Of a DNA stretch of 64,000 bases, positions 39,115 through 51,169 are shown in pieces (position 1 is the first letter of the stretch; each line of letters starts with the position of its first letter). The position numbers and the translations under genes were made by a program. The stretch lies in assembly GCA_000231825.2 (NCBI GenBank), contig JH720394.1, positions 62,001 through 126,000 of the forward strand, written 5' to 3'. Under the pieces are notes generated by a model. That model ran no database searches and had not been told where the DNA came from. It was given only the letters and a program-made list of their open reading frames with translations. The DNA is from Tetrahymena elliotti 4EA. Taxonomy: Eukaryota; Ciliophora; Oligohymenophorea; Hymenostomatida; Tetrahymenidae.

Positions 39115-39535
39115 TCTTTTGTAACTGAGCTTGATTTCAGAAGAATAAAATAAAATTCTTGACAAAATTTTTCAATTTTAAAGAATTAAATTGATATTTC
39201 TTAATGGCATATTGGAGAAAAATAATTTTTTAAAGCTAATTTTCTGCTATCTATCATTTTGAGGTTTGTTTAAACTATAGATAGTATCTATCCTCCAAGC
39301 TAAAATGGAGCAAATATTCAAGATGAGATATTCGTTATCACTCTAAATAATTTGTTTAATTTATAATTCATTAAATAAATACAATAGAATATACTTCATA
39401 AAACTAAAATAAAAGATAAAATATAAATTCTTAATCACCAAATGCCAATGTAACTTGTAGATGAAGTAAGAAAGGTTAACTCAACTAAATTTAATCTAAC
39501 AAATCATAAAAATTCATTAAATTAAGTAATAAGTA
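39115..39535 (+). pseudogene. decayed fragment of the Gln-rich gene at 28644-30890
   Basis: Two pieces in the same order and orientation as the parent: 39150-39235 resembles the parent's upstream region 28190-28280, and 39280-39535 resembles exon 4 around 30325-30595 (shared CCTCCAA then AAATGGAGCAA, AATTTATAATTCA, AATAGAATATACT, ATAAAACT, ATCACCAAATGCC against ATCATCAAATGCC, TTGTAGATGAAGTAA, CAACTAAATTTAA). The reading frame is broken by several indels and most of the gene, including exons 1-3, is missing. Confidence 0.75.
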
Positions 39536-40059
39536 TTTTTAAAAAAATACTCAAAAAGGTACCTCAGCTTGGTAAGATAAAGAAATTATGGTATATAAAA
39601 AATTAGTTAATTCCAAATCAATTAAAATAAATGAACCATAAATAATTTATTTATTTTTTATAATTGCTATTTTAAATATTTAAAATAGCATTTCACAACA
39701 AATTATTTTAACTATTTTCTATTTTCTATTAGATTTCTTTTTAATTCTTTAAAGAATAAAAGGATTTTTGAAAATTTTCCTATTTCTCATGTTAAAGATA
39801 ATAAATTAGTATTTCATTTGTATTCTTTTGAATGATAAAGGTGATAGAAAAATCTATTTTAAATCATTTTATATTTTATTTATTTTAATAGCAGTCAGTA
39901 ATCAATCTAGACATCAAATTATTTAAATGGTTAAATTTTACATTATTTTCTATTTACAAACTTTCCTCATTCTAATTCTAGAGAAAAATCAATTTTAAAT
40001 AATTTTATTTTTTGAAATTTCTTAACTTTTTCAGAAATTTAGACATGAAAAAATCTATT
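39536..40059. other. spacer with a piece related to 33.9-34.2 kb
   Basis: The part at 39580-39800 resembles the upstream spacer of the membrane protein gene at 31659-33848, although no copy of that gene is present here. Otherwise nothing is recognisable. Confidence 0.45.
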
Positions 40060-41480
40060 AGTTTGATTCAGCTTTTTTAGCTGTCATAGTTACGATATAG
40101 AAATAATATTAGTTAGGCGTTTCGAATTTTAATTTAGAAAAAGATAATTTATGGATTTAATTTGGTTGATTATTTTAATAAAGCTAAAAAGTCAAATTTA
40201 TTTCTCGAATTTATCTAGAAAAAAGAAAATTAAAGGTAATAAGAATATCAAACCTTTATTACTCTAAATAATCTAAAATTATCCTACCAATCTCAATTTT
40301 TGCTTTCAAGTTCTCCATTCATTTTTAAATAATTTGGAGTCATTCAAATTATTAATCTTATCAAGCTAATTTGAAAAAGAGTTTAATATATTTGTTTGTT
40401 TTGTTTAAAGTGAGTAAAATAAAATTATTTCTCAAAAATACCATGCTAAAGTATTGAAAATTTCCAAAATGTAAATATCTTCACAGTATTAACATTAATT
40501 TTTATCATTAAATCTCTGAAAATTAAAAACTTTAAACTTTTCTCTATTGTATAAAAGTTTCTAAAATAATATTTCTTTAGATCAAAGATTGATAGATAAA
40601 AAAAGAGAGACATAATTTATTTTATTTTTGTATCTAATCAATTGTTATTTTTATTTTCAATCCCAAAATTTCAAATAATTCTAACAAAATAAAAATATTT
40701 TCAATAATATCTTTAACAAAATGAATAAAATAATTAGAACATAGATGAACAAATTTGTTTTTCTTTTTAGATTTATTTTTTTTCTAATTCTAATCAAAAT
40801 AGAATTGAGTTATGAATAAAATTAAAATTAATGATAAATTACTCTAACGCATTATGCATTGATCAGAAAATTTTTAACTTACATGAATTTGGGGAAATTT
40901 TATTATTAAATTATTTAGACTAAGAGTTGAATTTAAGTAATAAAAATTTGTGATTAAATGTAAAAAACAAAAAGAAATTAAGCTTAATTGATTTTTCAAT
41001 AAATAAATTCCAAGATACTATTAAATATCTAGAAAAGCGATTTCGAAAGAGTTTCTATCTATTTAAATATATTTACCTACTAAAAAGAAATAGATAGTTA
41101 GATTTAAAAATTTTAGTTTTGGCTGATAAAGAATAACCATGATTGAACTAAATTAAGAAAAGTTAATTTTTTTTAATTCATTTTACATTATATCTTTTTA
41201 AGAAGTAACAAAGCTTGAAACATTATAGCCTTCAAAAATTTCCTACTATTTCTGAGTGTAAAGAATAAGAGTAAAAATAAATTTGATAAATTTCGAGTAG
41301 CTAATAAAATTAATTTGATCATTAATGAAGTAATACATTCATTCATACCTTATCAAGAAATTTGATTCCTTTAAATTTTCTATTTTAATTAAATACCTTA
41401 TTTTATTCTTCAAAGTTTAAAATTTTTTTTATTGAGAGGTAAGAATGAAGATTAGGTAATTTGAATTATTTAGAAAAATA
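40060..41480. repeat. duplicated AT-rich flank without a gene copy (solo flank)
   Basis: Very similar to 46600-47940: both start with TTAGCTGT-AT-GTTACGATATAGAAATAATATTAGT and continue through GGATTTAATTTGGTTGATTA, TTTCTCGAATTTATCTAGAAAA, ATAACCATGATTGAA and CATACCTTATCAAGAAATTTGAT. It corresponds to the upstream flank of an 8-Cys gene, but the place to its left where the gene should be (about 39.5-40.0 kb) contains none. Confidence 0.65.
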
Positions 41481-42083
41481 TTTTACAAAAATCATATTAT
41501 TTTTATTTTTTAAATTTACAGTATTTATTAATTTAATGATAATATGTGAGATTGGATATTTATTTAATTTTTTAAAAATATATTGTCTATTACCATCTGA
41601 ATTGTTTCAATGATAGAAATATCAATTATTAATTATTTTATTATTTTTTTTTATATTCCTGTATTTCTAATTTTTGTTAACTAAGTCAAATTAAAATTAT
41701 TTCAATCTTTTTTAATAAATTTCTTTTAGGTTTTATTTGTATTATTTTCTGCTTTTAAAGGTTCATCCTTCATGATAAAAGCCCCTAATCAAAAATTTTT
41801 TATCCATTTTCTAAAACTTCAGTCTTTCCAAACTTTCATATGAAATTAAGAATTAAATTATTATTTTTTTAGACTTTATTTAACTCTATTTTTAGTATTT
41901 AACTTTTATATTATTCTTCAATAAGTTAAAAAATTTTAAACAGATAAATTTAACTTAGAATTTATTTAAGATTTAAAAATTTTAATACTTTTATGAATAA
42001 AATACATCAGGATAGAAATATATTAATAAATTAAAAATACATCCAAATATTTTTTCATAAAATTAGTTTTTATTCTTATTAAA
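41481..42083. other. downstream flank of 8-Cys copy 2
   Basis: AT-rich; the last ~110 bases (ATACATCAGGATAG, ACATCCAAATATTTTTTCAT) match the downstream flanks of the other 8-Cys copies. No gene. Confidence 0.5.
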
Positions 42084-42470
42084 TCAGAATAATAATGCAA
42101 CAACACCAATTAAGATCGAAGCAACAGAGGATAATAAAGATCCATTGAGACAGTCAAGATACTTTTCTATATGATCCTTCATAAAAGAGTCAGTAATCTT
42201 ATAAGTACAACTATTTATGCAAGAGACAAAAGTAGATAAATCAGGGGTATCATCTATTGAGCAATTAGTCTTATTATCACCTTATACTACACAAAATGCA
42301 AAAGCTTAACGAGATGCATCACATGATTCTTTAGAGGTAGTAGCATCTTTGCATTTTATTGAACCAATAGAATTCTCACAATCAATATAGGTTTGATTAT
42401 CTTTAATACCAGCAGCATTAGCATAGCTGATAGCAATAAAAGCAATTAAAGCAATAGTAGTGAATCTCAT
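42084..42470 (-). CDS. small secreted 8-cysteine protein, copy 2 (GPI-type tail)
   Basis: A single exon of 128 residues, ATG 42468-42470, TGA 42084-42086. The signal peptide MRFTTIALIAFIAISYANA is followed by AGIKDNQTYIDC. The eight Cys positions match copy 1 (DC, KC, SC, FC, NC, SC, SC, LDC). TPDLST and CLNGSLLSSVA are identical family blocks. It ends in the hydrophobic tail LIGVVALLF. The central region between the blocks differs most, with small insertions avoided: the total length is exactly the same as the other intact copies. Predicted to be a GPI-anchored surface protein; function unknown. Confidence 0.85.
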
Positions 42471-44160
42471 TTAGTATTTATTTATTTTTTCTAAAGTAAT
42501 TTATTTTTTTAAATTGTTTATTAAATTTTGTTAATCCAGATTACTTTTTAAATGTTAAAAATACAAGTTCATATTATTTTCTAAAAATAGCTTTAATTTC
42601 GAAAAACAATGAAAATTTAAAAATATATATTTAAAAAGATTCTAATTTAAATTTCGAATTTCTTAAAATTGATAATTATTCAATAAGTTTATTAGTTTAA
42701 TTAATCTTACTGCCTATGATTAAGATAAAGAAATTCAATTGCCTATGTGCTTCAAATTTTATTTCAGTAAAAATACTACATCCATTTAAAAATATTTTTA
42801 AAAATAAGTTTCAATAAACATTTTTTAATATGATTTTAAATTTTTATAAAAGAATAAAAATTAAATAATCTGTAATGAAAGATTCTAATTTCGATTTCGA
42901 ATAGTACTAAATTAATAACGACTAAATAAATTTATTAGATTCATTAAGTATCAATAAATACCATAAATAAGATAAATCAATTTAATTATTATTTAATTCA
43001 AACTGAATTTTTAAACAATATTACTTTTTTAAGTTACTCTTTCAATTTTAAATTCAAAAAAATAAAATTCTTGAAAAAAAGTTTAGAATACATACAACTC
43101 AATTGGTTTTAGCTTTTCTAGATTTTTTTTGAAGCGATCTAAAAAGTTTTGACTAAAAAAGTCTATTTTTTTTCTTAATTAAAAATAAAAATTGTAAACA
43201 AAAATATTTAATTAAATGTTACATCAGAGTAGAACAGTTTGAATACTCTAAAAAATCGAAAATCGATCTACCAATCTCTACTTTGAAATTCCCCAATCAT
43301 TTGTAAATAATATTTGAGGGAAGTAAATTCAAGTAAATTCGAAAAATGAGTTTAACTGCTTTTGTTTGGGAAGTGAGGAAAATATAATTTTGAAATCCAG
43401 TTCAAATTTATTCTTAGATTTAGTTAAGAAAATAAAATAATTTACCAAAAATACTGATTTAAATTTTTGAGCATGTTAAAAATATAAATTTCCTCTTATT
43501 ATTAATGTCAATCTTCGTAATCAAACTTCGATTTTTAAAAAAAGCTCTATCAATAAATTTTTCAACAAAAGAGAGGAAGATAAAACTTCTATTATATTTA
43601 CATACACCTAAAAGATTGTTATTTTATGTTCAGTACCAACATTTCAAATAATTCAAACAAAAATAATAAACATTTTTAACAAGTTCCCTATAAAATGAAT
43701 AAAATTACTATTTATATTTGGCATTTTTAGTTCTTTTTAGATTACTTTTTTCAAAAATTATTAGAAAAACCAATTTCCACCACAAAAATCTATTAGTAAA
43801 ATTACATTTTTTTAATTAGTTTTTTTCTTAATGTCATTTTAACTAATAAAAAAATAAACTTTTGTTCGAAACATAATTGATTTTGAAAATGGCAAATTTG
43901 AGATTATACAGAGTGAGTTTAACTTTAAACTTTGTAAATTTAAAATATTTTATAAAAGTAATTTTATATTTAGGGAAGCAGTTCATTCATATCTTATCAA
44001 AAAATTTAATCGCTTAAAATATTCCATTAAAAATTTTAAAAAGTAAATAAATTAGGGTATTCAAAGTTTAAAATACTCATTAGAGCTTAGAAAGAGAGTA
44101 AGATATGGTGAAAGTTAATATGTTTTTTTATTTGGATTTTTTAAAAAAGTTTAAAATATT
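42471..44160. repeat. duplicated AT-rich flank, copy 3
   Basis: Closely matches 48555-50230: TTTCGAAAAA-AATGAAAA, AAATTTCGAATTTCTT, AATACCATAA and AAAAATCGAAAATCGATCTACC occur in both in the same order. No gene. It is cut on the right by the transposon-like insert at 44214. Confidence 0.65.
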
Positions 44161-44570
44161 TTTGGTTTCATAAATTTCTACCTTTTTGAAGCATAATTAA
44201 GAATAACTTAAATTAGGGTATGTCAAATGCCCTGAACGAGCATGCTCTAGTAAACTCAACTCAGAGCAAAGTAAAAGCAAAGTAAAAGCAAAGTAAACCC
44301 TAAAAATATATTATAAGTCAAGCAGGGCAGAGCATTTTAAAAATTTTGAGAGCAGGGTAAAATTAGACAATTGATATTAATTTTAAAAGTAAGTTAATAA
44401 AAAAATTTTAAAGCATGCTCAAATTCTTCTCAAAAAGTAAAATTGAGTATTTAAAAGATAATTCAAATATAAATTTAAACATAATCAGAAAAATATTGAA
44501 AAAACAAATGATTTGAAAACAACAACAAAATTTATTATAAAGGTAAATGGTAAAGAGAGATACTGTTTGA

Positions 44571-45500
44571 GAGTTTTTCCTTTAAGTCGAGAAAGAAGAA
44601 AAAGGCATTAAGAAGAAATACAATAAATGTAAAATTTGTGAAAATAAGCTTTACAAGAACACTACTATCTTAACTAAACTAAAAGAACATTTAATAGACC
44701 ATGCATAATTTCTTAAAACTGAAGAATAAAATGATTAGAATTAGGTCATAGAGAGAAAATAATCAGATACTATTTTAAGAACTATCATCTATAATAAATT
44801 TGCTTTAAATACATTCAAAAGTAATAGTTTTAAATAGATTATATATGAATTGAATACGGTGTATAAAATGTCATCTGAAAACACTTTTAAATAAGAATTA
44901 TTGCAGAAATTATTTAATGGTTTGACAGAATATATTAAAAAGGAGGTTAAGTCTATAAACAAATTCTCTCTTACCACAGATTACAGGAGTAATAAAGTAT
45001 CTGATTCCTATTTAGGAGTTACTATCCAATTTATCACTACCTCCTGCTAATATTAATGCTACATGCTTGCACATAGAATTGTTCAAGAATAGAAAACAGG
45101 ATTAGCCACTTAGAAGATTTTTCAATGAATTGTACAAGAATATGACCTCAAGAAAGAAGATTTATTAGCAATTACAGCTAATGGAAGTAGGAATATTAAA
45201 AAATCAATTTAATTATTAGAAACACAGTATTTTGATTGTTTTGGGTATATTCTGAATAATTTAGTTTAAAATAAATCAATACAAATAAATAACATTGTGT
45301 ACAAATCTGGTTAATACATTTAAATTTCAACAGAGTAATAAACATGCATTAACCAAAGTTTAATAATAGCTAGATATGGATGAACTAAAATTAATCAAAA
45401 ATGTTTCTACAAGATGGAAATTCATGTTTAACATGATTCATAGAATATTAACCAACAAGAATGCCTTTATTCACATAAAAAATAATAAAAAAAAAATTAG
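44571..45500 (+). pseudogene. hAT-family transposase with BED finger, disrupted
   Basis: The frame opens at about 44571 without an ATG. It contains a BED-type finger (KCKICENKLYKN, then LKEHLIDH), a polar linker, and hAT catalytic-domain blocks: FSLTTDYRSNKVSDSYLGVT (first catalytic Asp region), MLAHRIVQEQKTG, EYDLKKEDLLAITANGS, CFGYILNNLVQ and, after a gap, DELKLIKNVSTRWKFMFNM (the TRW block). An in-frame TGA at 45126-45128 interrupts it, the piece before the TRW block is frame-disturbed, and the C-terminal half of a normal hAT transposase is absent. It has clearly lost function. Family assignment rests on these blocks only. Confidence 0.75.
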
Positions 45501-45514
45501 ATTGAAGATACTGT

Positions 45515-45695
45515 ATTAAAGCGATACCTAATGATAAAGATTGGGGCATTAAATTCTTTAGTGTGATGGTTTTCAAGATGAACTCTCATGTTAGTTATTG
45601 TGTAATCAACCTCTTTCTTCTTACCTCTTGGTATTTTAGATTCAGCATTTTTAGCTTGACAAGATTAACATAAAGTATGACTATTATCTTCAGAA
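45515..45695 (-). pseudogene. BED zinc-finger fragment of a second hAT-like gene
   Basis: Minus-strand translation gives HTLCQSCQAKNAESK, a basic stretch, then TITNMRVHLENHHTKEF: the C-x2-C and H-x-n-H spacing of a BED finger, as in N-termini of hAT transposases. The frame is open but short and ends abutting the oppositely oriented transposase pseudogene. Its sequence differs from the plus-strand finger, so the two are not one inverted duplication. Confidence 0.6.
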
Positions 45696-46181
45696 TTTCA
45701 AAGTATTACCAACTAAACTTTACATTTTACTTTGATATAAATTATTGTAAATAATTTTAATTAATTACTGAAACTTAATAGTTTATTAATAATTTTTTAA
45801 TTAAAATTAACTGAGATTATAATAGAAAATATCTTCAATTTCAAAATTTAAATGTATCCTTATCAGATATTAACAATTTATTTCAAAAAATAATTTTATA
45901 ATATAAAAAACAGAAGGGTGATATTTCGTTGAAGATATTTTTAAATGCGTATCCATTTAAAACAGAAAAATATATTTATAAATGATTTTATAACATGATA
46001 ATGTTTAAAATTCTTAAAAATATCAGAAACAAAAAATTTACAAAAATTAAAAAAATATCAAAAACAAATTGAAACAATTTTTCTAATATCAATCTTTTAA
46101 TTTCCATAATATCAAAAAATCGATATATTTGTCCAACCCTACTTGTTACCTTTATGATATTTTTTGAGTTTTTTTAAGTTT

Positions 46182-46281
46182 NNNNNNNNNNNNNNNNNNN
46201 NNNNNNNNNNNNNNNNNNNNNNNNNNNNNNNNNNNNNNNNNNNNNNNNNNNNNNNNNNNNNNNNNNNNNNNNNNNNNNNNN
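46182..46281. other. assembly gap, 100 N
   Basis: Exactly 100 N, a conventional placeholder. The 11 bases immediately left (46171-46181) and right (46282-46292) of the gap are identical, TTTTTAAGTTT. Confidence 0.95.
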
Positions 46282-46292
46282 TTTTTAAGTTT

Positions 46293-46310
46293 GGGGACGG
46301 GGAGGAGGGG
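46293..46310 (+). other. G-rich tract beside the gap
   Basis: GGGGACGGGGAGGAGGGG, four G runs in 18 bases in an otherwise ~80% AT region. It could fold as a G-quadruplex or be low-quality contig-end sequence. Confidence 0.6.
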
Positions 46311-46439
46311 AGATTTACACAATGTAAAAAATTATAAATACAAAATAATCTTTAAAATTAAGATACAAAAACTCACTGTTGAAAAAGTAAAAATTAATTA
46401 GTTATTTTCTATTATTTATATTGTATTGGTTTTTTTAAA

Positions 46440-47940
46440 AGAAAAAGGTTTAATTATTAAAATGACAAGCAGCATTAACATCTTTACATATACAAAAACC
46501 ATGAAAAACTTTTGATTTGCAAATAAAAAGATTTTAATTTAATTTTCGAATTTAGAATAAAATAGATATTTGTTAATAAAATTTATTAGCTTAATTAACC
46601 TTATTTAGCTGTTATCGTTACGATATAGAAATAATATTAGTAACGCGTTATAATTTTAATTTAGAAAAAGATAATGTATGGATTTAATTTGGTTGATTAT
46701 TTTAATAAAGCTAAAAAATCAAATTTATTTCTCGAATTTATCTAGAAAAAAGAAATTAAATGTAATAAGAATATAAAACCTTCATTACTCGAAATAATTT
46801 AAATTTCTCCTACCAACTTCAATCTCTGCTTTCAAATTCTCCCTCCATTCATTTTAAATAATTTTGAATCATTTAATTTATTTTTCAGACCTAGCTAATT
46901 TGAAAAAAGAGTTTCACTGCTTTTGTTTAAAGTGATTAAGTTGATAAAAAAATAAAATTATTTCTCAAAAATACTTTGTTAAACTTTTAAAATTTAAACT
47001 TTTCACTATATTAATAAAAAAAAATTAGAAAATATGATTTTTTAGATAAAAGTTTGCAAATAAAAAAGACATATCTATTTTATTTTTGTATCTAATAAAT
47101 TGTTATTTTTATTTTCAATCCAAAAATTTCGAATGTTTTAAACAAAAGAAAAAATATTTTCAATAAAATATCTCTTGAATGAATAAAATAATTAGAAAAT
47201 AGATGAATAAATTTGTATTCTTTTTAGATTAGTTTTTTTCTAATACTAATCAAAATTGGATTGAGTTATGAGTTAAGAAAAGAATTAAAAGTCATTATCA
47301 TTAACTCCAACGCATTGATCAGGAATCTTTTGAGTTACTTGAATTCGGGGAAATTTTATGATTAAATTATTTAGACTAAGATTTGAATTTAAGTAATAAA
47401 AGATGTTATTAAGTGTAAAGAAAAAAAAAATTAAGTTTAATTTAATTTTCAATTAATAAATTCCAAGAGACTATTAAATATCTAATTTCTTAATTTCTAA
47501 AGAGTTTCTGTCGATTTTTGTTTGTATTATTTGAAATATATTTACCTACTAAAAAGAAATAGATAGATAAACAAATTTGATTTAAAAATTTTAATTTTGG
47601 CTGATAAATAATAACCATGATTGAATTAAATTATGAAAAGTTAATTTTTTTTAATTCATTTTACATGTTACCTTTTTAAGAAGGAGCAAAGCTTGAAACA
47701 TCTAGTTTTCAAAAATTTCATATTTATGAGTGTAAAGAATAAAAGTAAAATTAAATTTGATAAATTTAGAGTTGTTTATAAAATTAATTTGATCTTTAAT
47801 GAAGTAATTCATTCGTTCATACCTTATCAAGAAATTTGATTGCTTTAAAATTACAATTTTCATTTAAATACCTTGTTTTATTATTCAAAGTTAAAAATTT
47901 TTTTTATTTAAAGAGGTAAGTATGGAGATCAGGTAAAATT
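46440..47940. repeat. duplicated AT-rich flank, copy 4, whose gene is missing or in the gap
   Basis: 46440-46605 matches the proximal flank just upstream of 8-Cys genes (compare 42545-42710), and 46600-47940 matches 40060-41480. By position a gene copy should lie just left of 46440, at the gap. Confidence 0.6.
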
Positions 47941-48167
47941 AGTAAATTTTTAATTTAGATTTTTCAAAGTTTTTGAATCAAAATTTAATGTAAATTTTCA
48001 TATTTTTTTGGAGCAAAAAATCAAAATCCACCTCTGAATATTTATTTATTGAAGATCTAAAAATTTGAATATTTTTTATGAATAAAATACATCAAGACAG
48101 ACATTTTAATAAATTAAAAATACATCTAAATATTTTTTCATCAATGTTAGTTTTTATTCTTATTAAA

Positions 48168-48554
48168 TCAGAATAATAATGCTACAACACCAAATAAGAC
48201 CAAAGCAACAGAGGATAATAAAGACCCATTGAGACAGTCAACAGCCTTTTCCATGAATTCCAATAAATAAGAGTCAGTAACCTTACTAAGACAACCCTTT
48301 ATACAAGAAACATATGTAGACAAATCAGGGGTATCATCTGGTGAGCAGTTATTCTTATTATCACCTTATGCTGCACAAGTAGAATAAGCTTCACGAGATG
48401 CATCACATGATTCTTGAGAGGTAGTAGCATCTTTGCATTTTACTGAAGGAACAGTATTTGAACAATCAATATAGGTTTAATTATCTTTAATACCAGCAGC
48501 ATTAACATAGCTGATAGCAATAAAAGCAATTAAAGCAATAGTAGTGAATCTCAT
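48168..48554 (-). CDS. small secreted 8-cysteine protein, copy 3 (GPI-type tail)
   Basis: A single exon of 128 residues, ATG 48552-48554, TGA 48168-48170. The signal peptide is nearly identical to copy 2. The mature start AGIKDNQTYIDC and the block KCKDATTSQESCDASR are shared with copy 2, making copies 2 and 3 the closest pair, in line with their matching flanks. The eight Cys are conserved. Divergence is concentrated around residues 60-70 and in DSYLLEFMEKAVDC. The tail LNGSLLSSVALVLFGVVALLF fits a GPI signal. Function unknown. Confidence 0.85.
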
Positions 48555-51169
48555 TTAGTATTTTTTATTTTAATTTATTTTTGTTTAAGTTGTTTATTAA
48601 ATTTTATTAATCCGCAGACTATTGTTAAAAATACAAGCAAATTTAAATAAATATTATTTTCTAAAAATAGCTTTAATTTCGAAAAAGAATGAAAAATTCA
48701 AAATATATATTGAAAAAGATTATAATTTAAATTTCGAATTTCTTCGATTGATAATTATTAAATAAGTTTATTAGTTTAATTAGCTTACTGTATCTGTAAT
48801 CATTAAGATATACAAATTAAATTGTCTATGTGCTTAAATTTTGATTCAGTCCATTTAAAAATATTTTAAAAAATACAAGTTTCAATAAAAATTTTTTTTT
48901 TTATGGTTTTAAATTTCAATAAAAGAATAAAAGCTAAATAATTTGTAATGAAAGATTCTAATTTTGATTTCGAATAGTATTAAATTCATAACGACTAAAT
49001 AAATTTATTAGATACATTAAGTATCAATAAATACCATAATTAAGAGATACCAATTTAATTATTATGTACTTCAAATTTAACTATGGAACTAAATTATTTA
49101 TTTTAGTTATTCTTTCAATTTTAAATACAAAAAAAATAAAAATTCTTATACAAACTTTTAGAATACTTGAAATTTTATTGGTAGATTTTTTTAAATGATC
49201 TAAAAAGTTTTGGCTTAAAATTAAAAAAGCTAAAAAAGTCTATTTTGCTTATTTTCTGAATTAAAAATAAAAATTGTAAACAAAAATATTTAATTAAATG
49301 TAACATAAGAGTAGAACAGTTTGAATCCTCTAAAAAATCGAAAATCGATCTACCTATCTCTACTTTGAAATTCCCCAATCATTTGTAAATAATTTTTGAG
49401 GTATTTAAATTCAAGCAAATTCGAAAAATGAGTTTAGCTGCTTTTATTTAGGAAGTGAAATAGTTTTGAAATCTTTTACAAAGTTTTTCAGAGATTTAGA
49501 TTTGAAAATAAAATGATTTACCAAAAATACTGAGCTAAACTTTTGGGTATGTTAAAAATATAAATATCCTCTCATTATTAATATCAAAATTCATATTCAA
49601 ACTGAGATTTTTATAAAATGTATTATTTTTTCTATTTATTTAAAAAAGTTCTATCAATAAATTATTCAACAAATGAGAAAAAGATAAAACTTCTATTTAT
49701 ATATAGATATATCTAAAAGATAGTTATCTTTATGTTAAATACCAATGCTTTAAAGAATTCAAACAAAAATATTACCAAATTCTCCATAAAATGAATAAAA
49801 TTATTATTAATATGGATTAAACATTTTATTAGTTCTTTATAGATTACTTTTTACAATTATTATCCAAAAAACCAGTTTCGACTACAAAAAATAATTAGCA
49901 AAATTAAATTTTTTTTAATTAATTTTACTTGATTCATTTTTACTAATAAAAAATTAAATTTTGTTAGAAATATCGTTGATTTTTATAATTACAGATTTGA
50001 GATTGTAATGAGGAATTGTAACTTCGAATTTTATAAATTTCGAATACTTTATAAAATTAATTTGATCTTTATAAAAGCGATCCATTCATAACTTATCAAA
50101 AGATTTAATTATTTAAAATATTCAATTTTAATTAAAAAAAGTAAATAAATTAGAAAGAGGTATTCAAAGTTTCAAAATACTGACTTAGAGCTTAGAGGAG
50201 AGATAAGTTTATAGAAATAGTAAAATTTAATGTGATTTTTATTTTATAAAATTGAAGAATTAAGAAAAGTAAAGAATAGAAATAACTTTAAGCTTAATAA
50301 ATTTCTAAATCTTTTTAAAGTCAATTTGAAGTCTGTAGAAGTTTCCTCTAAAATAGTTTCAAGAAATTTTATACTTAAAATATGCCATTTTAATTTGAGA
50401 AGTAAGTAAATCAATAAGATATGTTATTTTTATTACAGAAATTGAGAGATAGGAAAGTATAAAGATAAGATAAAATTTGATATATATTTATTTAGATTTT
50501 TTAAAATATTTAAAATTGTGAGAATTAATTTGTTTTATAAAAATTTATCTACTAATTTAGTAAAAATATTTTTTTTAACAATTACTAATTATGAATTATT
50601 ATTATACCTTATTTTGTTTTAGACAGCGATGATTTGAGATATGAAAAATAGTTAATTTTACAAAAATTTTGAATTGTTCTGAAATAAACAAAAATATTTT
50701 ATAAATTTATTTATTAAAGTATTTTTAATCTTAATTAAAGTATTGTAAATTAAATTATTTATTTTTTTCAAAAATTTTTTGGTTAAATATCATTTGAATT
50801 AGATTTCTTTTCTTTTGAATTGCTTTTATCTATTTTCTAAAACATCAGCCTTTCCAAACTTTCTTATGATATTTGGTATTAGATTTTTATTTTATTTTTA
50901 TACTTTTATACAACTCCATTTAAAATTATTTGCAAGGAAGGAGAAGGACAAAAGGAATGTTTTTAAACAAATTATATTTGGTTTTTATTATTAAAACTCT
51001 TTTTCAATAAAGTTTCCAAATATTATTAACAAAAAAATAAAGTTTTTAATTGATTTATTTAAGATCTAAAAATTTTAACATTATTTATGAATAAAATACA
51101 TCAGGACAGACATTCATTAAAATACATCCAAATATTTTTTCATAAATATTGGTTTTTATTTTTATTAAA
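48555..51169. repeat. duplicated AT-rich flank, copy 5, plus downstream flank of copy 4
   Basis: 48555-50540 matches 42471-44160 and continues with the distal block (TGCCATTTTAATTTGAGAAG, GTATAAAGATAAG). The last ~110 bases repeat the ATACATCAGGACAG and ACATCCAAATATTTTTTCAT strings found downstream of the other copies. Standard-code ORFs here (49175-49378, 51087-51272) are chance. Confidence 0.6.

Larger units (their letters stand above)
44214..46141. mobile_element. composite hAT transposon relic
   Basis: The ends resemble imperfect terminal inverted repeats: TAGGGTATGTCAAAT at 44214 and, read on the other strand from 46141, TAGGGTTGGACAAAT (12 of 15 match). Inside are a plus-strand hAT transposase pseudogene and, facing it, a minus-strand BED finger fragment. 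I see no clear 8-bp target duplication (flanks ACTTAAAT and CTTGTTAC). Near the left end are a GAGCATGCTC palindrome and three GCAAAGTAAA direct repeats (about 44266-44298). The two ends may come from two different hAT elements. Confidence 0.55.

Noticed and set aside
44206..46149. 8-bp target site duplication around the hAT composite
   Set aside because: Flanks ACTTAAAT and CTTGTTAC do not match; even shifting the boundary by one base gives only a partial match.
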